DNA of 64,000 nucleotides from assembly GCA_900543205.1 (NCBI GenBank), contig UQQM01000011.1, positions 1 to 64,000 on the forward strand, written 5' to 3'. The stretch is from an uncultured Bacteroides sp. (GTDB lineage: Bacteria; Bacteroidota; Bacteroidia; Bacteroidales; UBA932). The translations under genes were made by a program, and so were the position numbers. Under the pieces are notes generated by a model. That model saw nothing but the letters and a program-made list of their open reading frames with translations, was not told where the DNA came from and searched no databases. Below, piece after piece: positions 37,105 to 46,667 of this stretch; the stretch's first letter is position 1; each line of letters opens with the position of its first letter.

Positions 37105-38202
37105 TTGAAACGCACAATCTGCATTCTCGTGGCCTTGCTCTGCTGCCTTTTCACGGCGGCAGGTAAAGGTCTTGGACTGACTACCGTAGTCATAGATGCA
37201 GGACACGGCGGAAAAGATGCAGGCTGCGTGAGCAAGGACCAGAAGACATACGAGAAGAATATCACCCTCGACATAGCCACGACCCTGGCCGAGAAGATAG
37301 AGGCCGGGTGCCCCGACGTGAAGGTGGTGCTCACCAGGTCCACGGACAAGTACGTGACCCTCAACGACAGGGCCGAGATTGCGAACGACGCCGGAGCCGA
37401 CCTGTTCATCTCGATCCACATCAACGCCAACGACAGGACCTCGCCTTCGGGCTATTCAGTCCACGTGCTCGGACAGTCGTCCGACAAGAACCGCGACCTT
37501 TTCGCCAACAACATGGACGTGTGCGTCAGGGAGAACTCCGTGATAATGCTCGAAGACGACTACAGCACGAAATACCAGGGCTTCAACCCGTCCGACCCCG
37601 AGTCCTATATATTCATGATGCTGATGCAGAACTCGCATCGCGAGCAGAGCCTCAGGTTCGCCGAGGCCGTGCAGTCGAAACTGGCCGGCGGTCCCATAAA
37701 GGTCGACAGGGGAGTGTCACAGGATCCGTTCTACGTGCTCTGGAAGACTTCCATGCCCGCGGTGCTGCTGGAGCTGGGATTCATCTCGAATTCGGCCGAC
37801 CTCGCCCAGCTGCGCAGGCAGGCGGGCCGCGACGACATTGCGCAGAGACTATATGAGGCTTTCCGCGAGTACAAGGCGTTCTACGACGAGAGCCTGCACA
37901 TAGAGACCGGAGGCTCCACGGCCCCCGCTGCGGACGGACTGCGCGGACAGCGTTCTTCCGCCGCATCCGAGGAGGAAGTCTACGCGGTGCAGATTCTGGT
38001 GAGCTCTCGCCCCCAGGACGACCCTTCCATATTCATGGGATACACTCCGAAGGTGATAAGCTCCGGCGGACTCAGCAAGTATTTCATAGCCGTGTCCGAG
38101 ACCAGAAGCGGGGCCGAGTCGAAGCTCGACAGGATAAGGAAGCGCTACCCCGACGCCTTCCTTGTCAAGATATGCGGCGAGAGTGTCACCAGAGTCAGGT
38201 GA
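37105..38202 (+). CDS. N-acetylmuramoyl-L-alanine amidase (Amidase_3) with C-terminal SPOR-like domain, TTG start
   Basis: 365 aa. Signal peptide (CILVALLCCLFTAAG) followed by an AmiC-type zinc amidase: 'VVIDAGHGGKDAG' (His, zinc), 'LFISIHINAND' (His) and 'AVLLELGFISN' (Glu). All zinc ligands and the catalytic Glu are present. The last ~75 residues (VYAVQILVSSRPQ...) look like a SPOR peptidoglycan-binding domain. The start is TTG; no in-frame ATG would leave a signal peptide, so TTG is favoured. It cleaves the stem peptide from murein in the periplasm, likely during division. Confidence 0.86.
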   Translation: MKRTICILVALLCCLFTAAGKGLGLTTVVIDAGHGGKDAGCVSKDQKTYEKNITLDIATTLAEKIEAGCPDVKVVLTRSTDKYVTLNDRAEIANDAGADLFISIHINANDRTSPSGYSVHVLGQSSDKNRDLFANNMDVCVRENSVIMLEDDYSTKYQGFNPSDPESYIFMMLMQNSHREQSLRFAEAVQSKLAGGPIKVDRGVSQDPFYVLWKTSMPAVLLELGFISNSADLAQLRRQAGRDDIAQRLYEAFREYKAFYDESLHIETGGSTAPAADGLRGQRSSAASEEEVYAVQILVSSRPQDDPSIFMGYTPKVISSGGLSKYFIAVSETRSGAESKLDRIRKRYPDAFLVKICGESVTRVR

Positions 38203-38465
38203 GTGTCTGCATGCCTTTCAGAATGAGTGTTTTATAATTTTGAATTATTAAAATCTGCCTATCTCTGCAAGTCAGGATGTTACAAAGTTGCAACATCGTA
38301 ATTTATTGACAAACAGAGAATTGTAAAGTTATCGCTTGCGGATTCCGTAATCATTATTTATGACGAAAAAAAATAATATCCAATAGCGGCGGCAAGATTT
38401 TTTCAATTTTTTTTCCCCACCTTTGCATAGCGATTCGGGTTTTCGCCCGGTCGCTTTTTTCACCA
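38203..38465. other. AT-rich dnaA upstream region
   Basis: A 263-bp AT-rich gap with a near-perfect palindrome TGTTACAA-AG-TTGCAACA (38278-38295, one mismatch), A-tracts and a TTTTTT run. It must carry the dnaA promoter. No clear DnaA boxes (TTATNCACA) were found, so an origin cannot be claimed. Confidence 0.5.
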
Positions 38466-39905
38466 ATGGCAATGGACAGCAAGAAGGAGCAATACATAGA
38501 GATTTGGGATGCCTGCCTGCAGATTATCCGCCAGATCGTGGAGCCGGGTCAGTACGACACCTGGTTCCGTCCGATCCGCGCGGTGGCCTTGGAGGATTCC
38601 AAGCTCACGGTGGAGGTTCCTTCGGACTGGTTCCGCGAATATATCGAGTCCGCGTTCCTTGACGTGCTGCGCAGGACGCTCAAGAGGGTCATAGGCCCGG
38701 ATGCCAAGCTGGTCTATACCTTCCGCTCCGTCAGCAACCAGCCTGCCATGCGGATTCCCGGACAGTCGGTGCCGACTCCGGAAAACCCGGCCGTCACGGT
38801 GATGACCAGCCCTTCCGACAGGCCGAGCCCCTTCGTGTATCCCGGACTGCCCCACAAGGTCAAGATAAACCCCCGGCTCAACCCCGCCTACAATTTCGCC
38901 AACATGGTGGTCGGCGAATGCAACAAGATGGGCATAACCGCCGGAGAGAACATAGCCGCCGCGCCGGGCAGGACTCCGTTCAACCCCCTTTTCATATTCG
39001 GAGGCCCCGGACTCGGCAAGACCCATCTCGCGCAAGCCATCGGAGTCGCCGTGAAGGAGAAGTTCCCGGAGCTCGTGGTACTCTATGTCACCGCCAACGA
39101 GTTCAAGACCCAGTATATGGACGCCGTGGCCGTGCTCAACAAGCTCACGGATTTCCTGGCGTACTACATGCGCATAGACGTGCTGATAGTCGACGACATC
39201 CAGGCTCTCATGGGCCCCGGTTGCCAGAAGGCTTTCTTCGACGTGTTCAACTATCTTCACCAGAACAGCAAGCAGCTGATATTCACCTCCGACCGCGCCC
39301 CGGTGGATCTCAAGAACTTCGAGGAGAGGCTGCTCTCGCGCTTCAAGTGGGGACTTTCGGTCCAGCTGACCCAGCCCGACTACGCGACGAGGCTCGCGAT
39401 GCTGCGCCTGCGCGCCGAAAGGGAGGGGGTGGTGATTCCCGACGACGTCCTGGAATTCATAGCCGGCAGGGTGAAGAAGAATTTCCGCGAGCTCGAGGGC
39501 ACGCTGATATCCCTGATAGCCTACTCTTCCGTGGAGCAGGGCCGCACGATGATGGAGCTCGCAGAGTCCATCACCGGAAACCTGGTGGGCGAGGAGAAGA
39601 CCGAGGTGAACATGGAGAAGGTGCAGCAGACCGTCTGCGACTATTTCAACATCTCCAGGGAGGACCTGGTGTCCAAGTCGCGCAAGCGCCAGATAGTCCA
39701 GGCCAGGCAGATAGCCATGTATCTCTGCCGCAACCTGATTTCCAACTGCTCGCTGGCCGCCATAGGCTCGGAGATAGGAGGGAAGGACCATGCCACGGTG
39801 CTGCATTCCTGCATGACCGTGTCCGACCTCATGCTCACCGACAGGGTGTTCAGGAAATACGTGAACGACATAGAAGGCCTGCTCGTGCCTTCGGAGAGGC
39901 AGTAG
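38466..39905 (+). CDS. dnaA: Chromosomal replication initiator protein DnaA
   Basis: 479 aa. Domain I (EIWDACLQIIRQIVEPGQYDTWF), a flexible domain II, AAA+ domain III with Walker A GGPGLGKTH (Lys185) and Walker B VLIVDDIQAL, and domain IV with the DnaA-box-binding signature IGGKDHATVLHS. Full length and intact. Binds oriC and opens the duplex. The start may be the first Met (38466) or the third (38472). Confidence 0.96.
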   Translation: MAMDSKKEQYIEIWDACLQIIRQIVEPGQYDTWFRPIRAVALEDSKLTVEVPSDWFREYIESAFLDVLRRTLKRVIGPDAKLVYTFRSVSNQPAMRIPGQSVPTPENPAVTVMTSPSDRPSPFVYPGLPHKVKINPRLNPAYNFANMVVGECNKMGITAGENIAAAPGRTPFNPLFIFGGPGLGKTHLAQAIGVAVKEKFPELVVLYVTANEFKTQYMDAVAVLNKLTDFLAYYMRIDVLIVDDIQALMGPGCQKAFFDVFNYLHQNSKQLIFTSDRAPVDLKNFEERLLSRFKWGLSVQLTQPDYATRLAMLRLRAEREGVVIPDDVLEFIAGRVKKNFRELEGTLISLIAYSSVEQGRTMMELAESITGNLVGEEKTEVNMEKVQQTVCDYFNISREDLVSKSRKRQIVQARQIAMYLCRNLISNCSLAAIGSEIGGKDHATVLHSCMTVSDLMLTDRVFRKYVNDIEGLLVPSERQ

Positions 39906-39928
39906 CCGTCTCATAATCCGCCACAGCC

Positions 39929-40579
39929 ATGGATTTCAGGATAGCTCCATCGATTCTTGCCGCCGACTTCCTCCATCTCGAGAAGGATGTCAGGCTTGTC
40001 AACGAGTGCGGCGACGTGATTCATCTCGACGTGATGGACGGGTCGCTGGTTCCCAATATTTCCTTCGGCTTTTCGGTGATAGACCAGCTGGCCGGAGTGG
40101 CCGAGGCCCCCATGGACGCGCATCTTATGGTCGTGCATCCCGAAAGGTGGTTCGAGAAGATAGCTTCCGAAGGGGTGGCAATGTGCTCTTTCCATCTTGA
40201 GGCTGCGGGAGAGAATACATCCGGTTTCCTGGCACGCATACGTTCGCTGGGCATGAAGGCCGGAGTGGCGATAAACCCGGACGTGCCGGTGGAGAGGCTC
40301 TATCCATATATAGGTCAGGCCGACTATTTTCTGATAATGTCGGTTTTCGCCGGTTTCGGCGGCCAGAAGTTCATCCCGGAGTCGCTCGCACGGGCGTCGG
40401 CGCTGCGTGCGGAACTGGATAGTAGGGGAGACGGAGCGGTCATCGAGATGGACGGTGGCATCAATCAGTCCAACATCTCGCAGGTGCGTGCTGCAGGAGT
40501 CAACCTTGCAGTCGCGGGCAGCGCCGTCTATGGTGCGGAAAATCCCGCAGAGGCCATCAGGGCTTTGAGGGAAGCCTGA
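39929..40579 (+). CDS. rpe: Ribulose-phosphate 3-epimerase
   Basis: 216 aa TIM-barrel enzyme of the pentose phosphate pathway, interconverting ribulose-5-P and xylulose-5-P. Diagnostic start 'RIAPSILAADF', metal-binding 'IHLDVMDG' (Asp34, Asp37), 'DAHLMV', and 'EMDGGINQSN' are all present. It lies 23 bases after dnaA and overlaps the 3' end of convergent birA by 23 bases. Confidence 0.94.
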   Translation: MDFRIAPSILAADFLHLEKDVRLVNECGDVIHLDVMDGSLVPNISFGFSVIDQLAGVAEAPMDAHLMVVHPERWFEKIASEGVAMCSFHLEAAGENTSGFLARIRSLGMKAGVAINPDVPVERLYPYIGQADYFLIMSVFAGFGGQKFIPESLARASALRAELDSRGDGAVIEMDGGINQSNISQVRAAGVNLAVAGSAVYGAENPAEAIRALREA

Positions 40580-41189
40580 AGACGTTGAGGCTGAATTCTT
40601 CGTCCAGCCTGCGGCGGCCCTCCTGAGAGGCCGCTTCTTCGTATCTGGTCCGCAGCCGTTCCGTCAGCCCGAGGAGCTCTTCATCGAGATTGTAGACCTT
40701 TCCGCTGAGTTCGCGCATGGACACCGGGTTCGGAAGCCCGGCAGGCCAGCCCGTCTCGTTGACGTTCAGCCCGATTCCTACGATGCTCGACGAGACCATG
40801 CCGCCCATGCTGCTGTTCTCTATCAGAATGCCGCAGATTTTCCTGTCTCCCGTCCAGATGTCGTTCGGCCATTTGATGCGGCTGCCTATGCCCCTTGAAA
40901 GCAGGTGGTCGCGTATCGCGAGCGTGGTTATTTGCGTGACGAGCACCGCGTCGGAGCTTCCGAGAGTTACGGGAAACCCTTCTCCGAACCTGAGGAGGAT
41001 GCTGAACGTCAGGTTGGTCGCCGGCGACGAGAACCAGCTGTGGTCGCCCTGCCCGCGTCCGGCGGTCTGCTCCCTTGCGGCTATTACTGACAAATTGTCA
41101 AGCTCCCCAATGCGCCTTCTGAGCTCGCTGTTGGTGGATTCGGTGCTTTCCACCCATATTATTCCGCTGCCTGCTTGAAGTGGTTCCAT
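40557..41189 (-). CDS. birA: Biotin--[acetyl-CoA-carboxylase] ligase (catalytic-only BirA)
   Basis: 210 aa, without the N-terminal DNA-binding domain of E. coli BirA, as in other Bacteroidetes. The biotin-binding loop GRGQGDHSW (44-52) and KWPNDI (106-111) are intact. Attaches biotin to carboxylase subunits. The chosen ATG (41189) starts MEPLQAGSG; a longer frame from 41225 would overlap the ftsH start. Its 3' end overlaps rpe. Confidence 0.9.
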   Translation of the reverse strand: MEPLQAGSGIIWVESTESTNSELRRRIGELDNLSVIAAREQTAGRGQGDHSWFSSPATNLTFSILLRFGEGFPVTLGSSDAVLVTQITTLAIRDHLLSRGIGSRIKWPNDIWTGDRKICGILIENSSMGGMVSSSIVGIGLNVNETGWPAGLPNPVSMRELSGKVYNLDEELLGLTERLRTRYEEAASQEGRRRLDEEFSLNVFRLPSKP

Positions 41190-41204
41190 TTTTGCGTATC
41201 TTTG
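41175..41204 (+). promoter_or_regulatory. ftsH promoter
   Basis: TTG (41175-41177), a 19-bp spacer, TATCTTTG (41197-41204), then the ATG at 41224. Full consensus. The promoter overlaps the start of birA on the other strand. Confidence 0.65.
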
Positions 41205-41223
41205 CTCCGCAAATTTAGAAACC

Positions 41224-43311
41224 ATGGCTCAAAATCCAAATAACAGAAAGCCGCAGAAGGTCAGGATAGTGAGAATCAACCTTTCCTGGGTCCTCTATCT
41301 GCTCCTCCTGGCGGCCATAGGCTGGATGCTCTTCAGCAACAGCGGCGTACCTCCCCAGAAGATAGAATGGGCCCAGGTGCAGCAGATGATGCGCGACGGC
41401 GATGTGAGGGAGATTCATTTCGTACGCAACGACTACAAGGGAAACGTTTCAATCAAGCCGGAGAGCATGTCCAAGTATGCGGACCTCTTCGTGAGCGGGA
41501 AGGTTCCCTCGAAGTCGCCCCAGTTCTATTTCTACACCTCGCCCCAGTTCTATCCCGAGGAGGAGTTCGCCGAGGTGAACGCCACGCTTCCTTCCGATGC
41601 GCAGGTCAAGATCTACATAGACAATGAGACCCGCATGTGGAGCGGTATCCTCGAATGGGTGCTGCCCTTCCTGCTGATACTGCTTATCTACGCATGGCTG
41701 TTCCGGGGAATGACCCGCCAGATGGGCGGCGGAGGCAGCGGAAGCGGCGGCGGAGGCATGAACCCCTTCAACGTGGGCAAGTCCACGGGCAAGCTCGCCG
41801 ACAAGGACAAGGTGAACGTGACCTTCAAGGACGTGGCCGGAATGTACGGCGCGAAGGAGGAGGTCATGGAGATAGTCGACTTCCTCAAGAATCCCGGCAA
41901 ATATACCGCCCTCGGAGGCAAGATTCCCAAGGGAGCCCTGCTCGTGGGCCCTCCGGGAACGGGAAAGACCCTGCTCGCCAAGGCGGTGGCCGGCGAGGCC
42001 AACGTACCCTTCTTCAGCATCAGCGGCTCCGATTTCGTGGAGATGTTCGTGGGTGTGGGCGCGAGCCGTGTCCGCGACCTCTTCGCCCAGGCGAAGGAGA
42101 AGGCCCCGTGCATAGTTTTCATCGATGAGATTGACGCCGTGGGCCGCGCAAGGGGCAAGAACGTGGGCTTCTCTTCGAATGACGAGCGCGAGAACACGCT
42201 GAACCAGCTGCTCACCGAGATGGACGGCTTCGGCTCCAACAGCGGAGTCATAGTGCTGGCGGCGACCAACCGCGCCGACATACTCGACAAGGCCCTGATG
42301 CGCGCCGGACGTTTCGACAGGCAGATTCACGTGACCCTGCCCGACCTCAACGAACGCAAGGAAATCTTCCTGGTGCACACCAAGAACCTCAAGCTCTCCA
42401 AGGACTTCGACGTGGAGGCCATAGCCAAGCACACGCCCGGATTCTCCGGAGCTGACATAGCCAACATCTGCAACGAAGCCGCACTCGGTGCGGCCAGAAA
42501 GGGCGAGACGGCAATATCCAACAAGGACTTCGCCGATGCGGTCGACAGGGTCGTCGGAGGCATAGAGAGGAAGAAGACCATCATGTCGCCCGACGAGAAG
42601 AGGCTTACCGCCTACCATGAGGCCGGTCATGCGGTTGCAGGCTGGCTGCTTCCCGGATGCGACCCCGTGCTCAAGGTGTCCATCATACCCCGAGGACAGG
42701 CCCTCGGACTCACCTGGAGCCTTCCCGACGAGAAGGTGATGATGTCGAAGTCCGACCTGACGGACGAGATGTGCTGCCTCGTGGGCGGCCGCATCGCGGA
42801 GGAGATAATCAACGACGGTGTTCCCTGCACCGGCGCCCTCAACGACTTCGAGCGCATGACCAAGATAGCCTACGCGATGGTCACATATTACGGAATGAGC
42901 GAGAAGGTGGGCAATCTTTCGTACTACAACGCCCAGGGAGGCTACGACCTCACCAAGCCCTATAGCGAGAAGACCGCGCAGCTGATTGACGAGGAGGCCA
43001 AGGCCATCATCGACGAAGTCACTACGCGTACGCGCAAGCTGCTCAAGGACAACTGGTCCGGAGTCGTCAAGCTGGCCGAGATGCTCATAGAGAAGGAGGT
43101 CATAATGGCCGACGACATCGAGGCCATCTTCGGCCCCAAGGCCGGAAAGCACGGCGAGGAGCGTCTGAAGGGCAATGACGGCGGAGATGCCGGTGAGACG
43201 GGTACCTCCGAAGACGCCGCCCAGACCGCATCTTCCGGGGAATCATCTTTCGTTTCGGATTCGACCGACGGCGGCGCGGATGCCGGCAAGCCTTCTTCAG
43301 GAGATGAGTAA
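41224..43311 (+). CDS. ftsH: ATP-dependent zinc metalloprotease FtsH
   Basis: 695 aa. Two membrane helices (residues ~20-37 and ~145-162) enclose a periplasmic domain; then a Gly/Ser-rich linker, AAA+ domain with Walker A GPPGTGKT (242-249) and Walker [12 protein letters not shown], and the protease domain with HEAGH (465-469). Degrades membrane and unstable cytosolic proteins. The C terminus ends in a Ser/Asp/Gly-rich tail. The stop overlaps the cdsA start. Confidence 0.96.
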   Translation: MAQNPNNRKPQKVRIVRINLSWVLYLLLLAAIGWMLFSNSGVPPQKIEWAQVQQMMRDGDVREIHFVRNDYKGNVSIKPESMSKYADLFVSGKVPSKSPQFYFYTSPQFYPEEEFAEVNATLPSDAQVKIYIDNETRMWSGILEWVLPFLLILLIYAWLFRGMTRQMGGGGSGSGGGGMNPFNVGKSTGKLADKDKVNVTFKDVAGMYGAKEEVMEIVDFLKNPGKYTALGGKIPKGALLVGPPGTGKTLLAKAVAGEANVPFFSISGSDFVEMFVGVGASRVRDLFAQAKEKAPCIVFIDEIDAVGRARGKNVGFSSNDERENTLNQLLTEMDGFGSNSGVIVLAATNRADILDKALMRAGRFDRQIHVTLPDLNERKEIFLVHTKNLKLSKDFDVEAIAKHTPGFSGADIANICNEAALGAARKGETAISNKDFADAVDRVVGGIERKKTIMSPDEKRLTAYHEAGHAVAGWLLPGCDPVLKVSIIPRGQALGLTWSLPDEKVMMSKSDLTDEMCCLVGGRIAEEIINDGVPCTGALNDFERMTKIAYAMVTYYGMSEKVGNLSYYNAQGGYDLTKPYSEKTAQLIDEEAKAIIDEVTTRTRKLLKDNWSGVVKLAEMLIEKEVIMADDIEAIFGPKAGKHGEERLKGNDGGDAGETGTSEDAAQTASSGESSFVSDSTDGGADAGKPSSGDE

Positions 43312-44134
43312 TCTGGTCAAGCGTACGCTGGTGGGCATCGTCTTCCTTGCGGTGATGGTGTTCGGAATAATATGGGACAGGATGATCTTCGGATGCCTGT
43401 TCCTTGTCATTCTGTATTTCTGCCTGAAGGAATATTATGATATTTCGCTCGGAGGGCGTTTCAGGCTCGGTTCCAGGCTGGGAATACTTGCGGGGGCGTC
43501 GGCTTTCGTCGCCGTAGCGTGCGTGCGCTTCTGGGAGATGAGCCATGCGCTCCTGCTGATTCCTCTGGGGCTGCTGCTCCTGATTCCCGTAGCGAACGTG
43601 GTTTTCGGCGACAGGGACAACTATTCCGACGTGGAGACCGTCTATGGCGGACTGCTCTACATCGCGCTTCCGATTTCGCTGTCGCCTTTCATCGTGATGG
43701 ACGGCTTCGTGTTCGACGGCTGGCTGCTTCTTTCCCTGTTCATTCTGGTATGGGTTTCCGATGTGGGGGCCTATTGCATAGGTACGCTTCTGGGGCAGAA
43801 GCCGGATTCCGCCAAGCTCGCCCCCGAGATCTCACCGCACAAGTCCTGGTGGGGCTTCTGGGGAGGGATTGCGCTCAGTCTTGCGGCCGCTTTCGTGCTC
43901 AACAGGCTCGGGTGGTTCGCCTTCAGCGTATGGCATAGCCTCGCAGTTGGTCTGATAGTCAGCATCGGAGGGGTGTGCGGCGACCTTTTCGAGTCGCTGT
44001 GGAAGCGTCATCACCATGTGAAGGATTCAGGGAACATAATTCCCGGTCACGGGGGCATGCTCGACCGTTTCGACAGCAGTCTCGTGGCAATTCCTCTCGC
44101 CTGCGTCTATCTTGCCGCCTTCGGCCTGCTCTGA
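43304..44134 (+). CDS. cdsA: Phosphatidate cytidylyltransferase
   Basis: 276 aa, polytopic inner-membrane protein. The C-terminal CDP-diglyceride synthetase signature is present (SLWKRHHHVKDSGNIIPGHG followed by GMLDRFDS). Makes CDP-diacylglycerol from phosphatidic acid and CTP. The start at 43304 overlaps the last codons of ftsH by 8 bases, so translation is probably coupled. Confidence 0.93.
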   Translation: MSNLVKRTLVGIVFLAVMVFGIIWDRMIFGCLFLVILYFCLKEYYDISLGGRFRLGSRLGILAGASAFVAVACVRFWEMSHALLLIPLGLLLLIPVANVVFGDRDNYSDVETVYGGLLYIALPISLSPFIVMDGFVFDGWLLLSLFILVWVSDVGAYCIGTLLGQKPDSAKLAPEISPHKSWWGFWGGIALSLAAAFVLNRLGWFAFSVWHSLAVGLIVSIGGVCGDLFESLWKRHHHVKDSGNIIPGHGGMLDRFDSSLVAIPLACVYLAAFGLL

Positions 44135-44246
44135 GTCAGGTCTTCCGTCGGCTTACCGTCTGGTTGTGGCGGATTTTCTAGTTCTGGCTGGTCTGCAATC
44201 TGCCCGCCGCTGGCCATAAACGTCCCTCGCAGGCGGGAAGAGTCGG

Positions 44247-45584
44247 TCATACCGTTTTCTTCTGTTTCCGGCGGAACACCGCGAGGTAGAGTATTCCCGC
44301 GAGAGTAAGTGAGATGGGGTAGCCGAACCATATTCCCTTGAGACCGAAGTCCAGCACGAATCCGAAGAGGTAGCTGCATGGAATCGAGACGAGCAGGTAT
44401 GCCGTGAAGGCTATCGGGAGTATGGGCTTGACCTGCTGAATCCCCCTCAGGCAGTTGGAGAAGCATATCTGCATGCCGTCGCCGAACTGGTAGAGGATGA
44501 ATGGGAGCACAAGGGTGCCCGCAAGGCTGATTACTTCCGACGAGTCGGTGAACAGGGCGCTCAGCGGCCTTATCGCGGCCAGGACGATTCCCGAGCAGAC
44601 CACCGTGAGCCCCAGGGTCATCGCGTAGGCCGTTCTGGCCGTCATGTTCACTTCCTTCGTAAGCCCCTGCCCGTTGAGGCTGCTTATGAGTATCGCGGCG
44701 CCGCTGCCCACCGCGATGTACATCATGTAGCATATCTGCGAAATCGTGGTCATGACCTGATGGGCGGCGAGCGCCGTGGTGCCCAGCCATCCGACTATTA
44801 TCACGATTACCGAGAAGGATGCGGTCTCCATCGCCATTTGGCCGGAGATGGGTGCTCCAAGTCTGGCTATCCTGGCCATGGCGCCCTTGTCTCCGCCGGC
44901 TGCTCTGAAGCCTTCCCTGTATTTTGCGAGCCTCCTGTCGAGGAAGAAGTAGGCCGCCATCGCCGCCACGGTGAAGATTCTGGCGAAGAGGGTGCTTATG
45001 CCCGCCCCGAGCAGGCCCAGCTCCGGGAATCCGCATTTGCCGTAGATGAGCACATAGTTGCCCGCGATGTTGAGCAGGTTGCTGGTGATGATGATGACCA
45101 TGGAGACCGTGGGCCTCATGGTTCCGTCGGTGAACTGCTTGAATGTGTTGAAGAAGTAGGTCGCGAGTATGGATATGGCTACCACTATGTAGTAGGAGCG
45201 TATCAGGGGGAGCAGTTCTTCCGGCTGGCCCATCCGTCCGAGGTTGAGGTAGAGTATGGCCAGGATGGCCGCCATCGCGGCGGCGAACAGCGAGCTGACC
45301 TTGAGTCCCGCCTTGAGGAGGCCGCCCACGCCCCTGCGGTCGCCCTTGCTTTCCGCATCGCTGATCAGGGGAGTGAGTCCGAGGGAGAAGCCGAGCCCCG
45401 CGAGCACAAGTATCATCGTGAGGTTGTTGACGAAGGATGCGGCGGCCAGTTCCCTGACCCCGTAATGTCCTATCATGAAGGTGTCGGCGAATGAGACCAA
45501 CACCGTCCCTATCTGGCCCACCATTATCGGTCCCGCCAGTCTTGTGAGCCTTCCGGCTATTCCTCTGTAGCTTGTTTCTCCCAT
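44247..45584 (-). CDS. MATE family efflux transporter
   Basis: 445 aa with about 12 predicted membrane helices in two repeats. Typical N-terminal 'LTRLAGPIMVGQIGTVLVSFADTFMIGHYG' pattern (shortened here to its halves: LAGPIMVGQIG and ADTFMIGHYG). A Na+ or H+ driven exporter of cationic drugs or metabolites; substrate unknown. Its own promoter lies 9 bases upstream of the ATG. Confidence 0.88.
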   Translation of the reverse strand: MGETSYRGIAGRLTRLAGPIMVGQIGTVLVSFADTFMIGHYGVRELAAASFVNNLTMILVLAGLGFSLGLTPLISDAESKGDRRGVGGLLKAGLKVSSLFAAAMAAILAILYLNLGRMGQPEELLPLIRSYYIVVAISILATYFFNTFKQFTDGTMRPTVSMVIIITSNLLNIAGNYVLIYGKCGFPELGLLGAGISTLFARIFTVAAMAAYFFLDRRLAKYREGFRAAGGDKGAMARIARLGAPISGQMAMETASFSVIVIIVGWLGTTALAAHQVMTTISQICYMMYIAVGSGAAILISSLNGQGLTKEVNMTARTAYAMTLGLTVVCSGIVLAAIRPLSALFTDSSEVISLAGTLVLPFILYQFGDGMQICFSNCLRGIQQVKPILPIAFTAYLLVSIPCSYLFGFVLDFGLKGIWFGYPISLTLAGILYLAVFRRKQKKTV

Positions 45585-45592
45585 AAAGCGGG

Positions 45593-45600
45593 CAAAGATA
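45593..45600 (-). promoter_or_regulatory. -7 box for the MATE gene
   Basis: TATCTTTG on the minus strand, 8 bases before the ATG at 45584. No clear -33 TTG. The leader would be very short. Confidence 0.5.
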
Positions 45601-45617
45601 CGAAATATCCGGTTGAC

Positions 45618-45690
45618 GCCGGATGCGGCACTGCAGCTCGTGAGGCGGAAACGGGGGACAAGCCTCCCTTGCTCGCAGTCCGCATCCGGC
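45618..45690. repeat. REP-like hairpin element, copy C
   Basis: GCCGGATGCGG pairs with CCGCATCCGGC; inside, ACTGCAGCTCGTGAGG pairs imperfectly with CCTCCCTTGCTCGCAGT around a loop that reads, on the minus strand, AGGCTTGTCCCCC. That loop matches copies A and B at 32.1-32.4 kb. Confidence 0.7.
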
Positions 45691-45805
45691 TTCAGTATGT
45701 AGCTTGCCGTACCGAGCGGACTGAATTGATGGCGAACGGACTTTTTTCGTCAGCGAGGTGCAATTGCAGCCGCGAGGCTATGTGGCAACATGAATCGTGA
45801 GGTGG

Positions 45806-45835
45806 CTTCCGGCATGATTTGTAATCCGCCGGAAG
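45806..45835. repeat. Hairpin with ATGATTTGTAATCC loop
   Basis: CTTCCGGC and GCCGGAAG form a perfect 8-bp stem around ATGATTTGTAATCC, the reverse complement of the GGATTACAAATCA loop at 25464-25489. Confidence 0.6.
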
Positions 45836-45880
45836 CAGGCCCTGATATCGCAGGCCAGAAGGTATGACTTCTGTCAGCGC

Positions 45881-46363
45881 CTACTCTCCACAAAGCGAGG
45901 CATGTGTGTATTCGTAGGTGAAGTCATCGTAGGCGTTGCTTATGACCTCCAGAATTTTGAAGAATACATCGGTCAGAGCGGACGCATTGTACAGATACAT
46001 GGAACTTTTTATGATTGCATATTCATCCATAGGCTCCACTTTCACCGTCTTGTAGAGGTTGAGCTCGTCGCCTGCATGCAATACCCTGTCGTAGTCGTAG
46101 TCACTCACATAAGGTGCGAACCTTATCACGGTGATATAATAAGGGTCGGTGTCCGTTTCGCTGATGATTACCCAGTGGGTATCGTTATTGGCTTCGAATT
46201 CGATGTCGCCGTCGGCGTCGATTGAGGGCGTGTAGCCGCATCCTCTGATGAAGTTGAACAATTCGGTCCTGAGTTCCAGTTGTCCGGAGGTGAAATCAGT
46301 CTGCGCGGAGGCGGAACAGAATGCGGACAGGATGAATGCGCATAAAAAGAGCAGGCGTTTCAT
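45881..46363 (-). CDS. Secreted hypothetical protein (possibly YbjN-like)
   Basis: 160 aa with a Sec signal peptide (LLFLCAFILSAFCSASA). The mature part (~139 aa) is acidic, with 'FIRGCGYTPSIDADGDIEF' and 'HWVIISETDTDPYYITVIRFAP' resembling the YbjN-type sensory fold (beta-rich, D/E-G turns), but this is only a similarity of pattern. Function unknown. It has its own promoter and is flanked by repeat-filled gaps on both sides. Confidence 0.6.
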   Translation of the reverse strand: MKRLLFLCAFILSAFCSASAQTDFTSGQLELRTELFNFIRGCGYTPSIDADGDIEFEANNDTHWVIISETDTDPYYITVIRFAPYVSDYDYDRVLHAGDELNLYKTVKVEPMDEYAIIKSSMYLYNASALTDVFFKILEVISNAYDDFTYEYTHASLCGE

Positions 46364-46414
46364 GGTATTTGTGTTGGTTTATGAAGTCTGGTGCTTTACT
46401 GTAACGATTCATTG

Positions 46415-46422
46415 CAAATATA
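46415..46422 (-). promoter_or_regulatory. -7 box for the secreted hypothetical gene
   Basis: TATATTTG on the minus strand, 51 bases upstream of the ATG at 46363. The gap between holds a leader of unknown role. Confidence 0.45.
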
Positions 46423-46462
46423 CGCAAAGTCGTAGATAGCACAAGTAACGGATTATGCATTG

Positions 46463-46537
46463 GCTCCGGATGCGGCACTGCGGCTCGCGAGGCGAAAACG
46501 GGGGACAAGCCTCCCTCGCCCGCAGTCCGCGTCCGGC
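46463..46537. repeat. REP-like hairpin element, copy D
   Basis: Similar to copy C over about 70 bases (GGATGCGGCACTGC, GGGGGACAAGCCTCCCT, CGCAGTCCG). Left and right halves are imperfect inverted repeats. Confidence 0.7.
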
Positions 46538-46667
46538 ACCGGCGGCCTAGACTTATGCGGCTGAATCATGTCACATGTAAAACATGTGAGAGATGAAAAT
46601 GTTCAAGTGATTGGCAATCAGTGTATTCCTAGACTTGCGCCGCGCACATGTCGCCCTTCCGAGGCCG

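Noticed and set aside
38203..38465. Chromosome origin next to dnaA
   Set aside because: No DnaA-box clusters (TTATNCACA) or 13-mer repeats were found; AT-richness alone is not enough.
41449..43152. Minus-strand open frame of 567 codons opposite ftsH
   Set aside because: Antisense shadow of a highly conserved gene with no recognisable motif.
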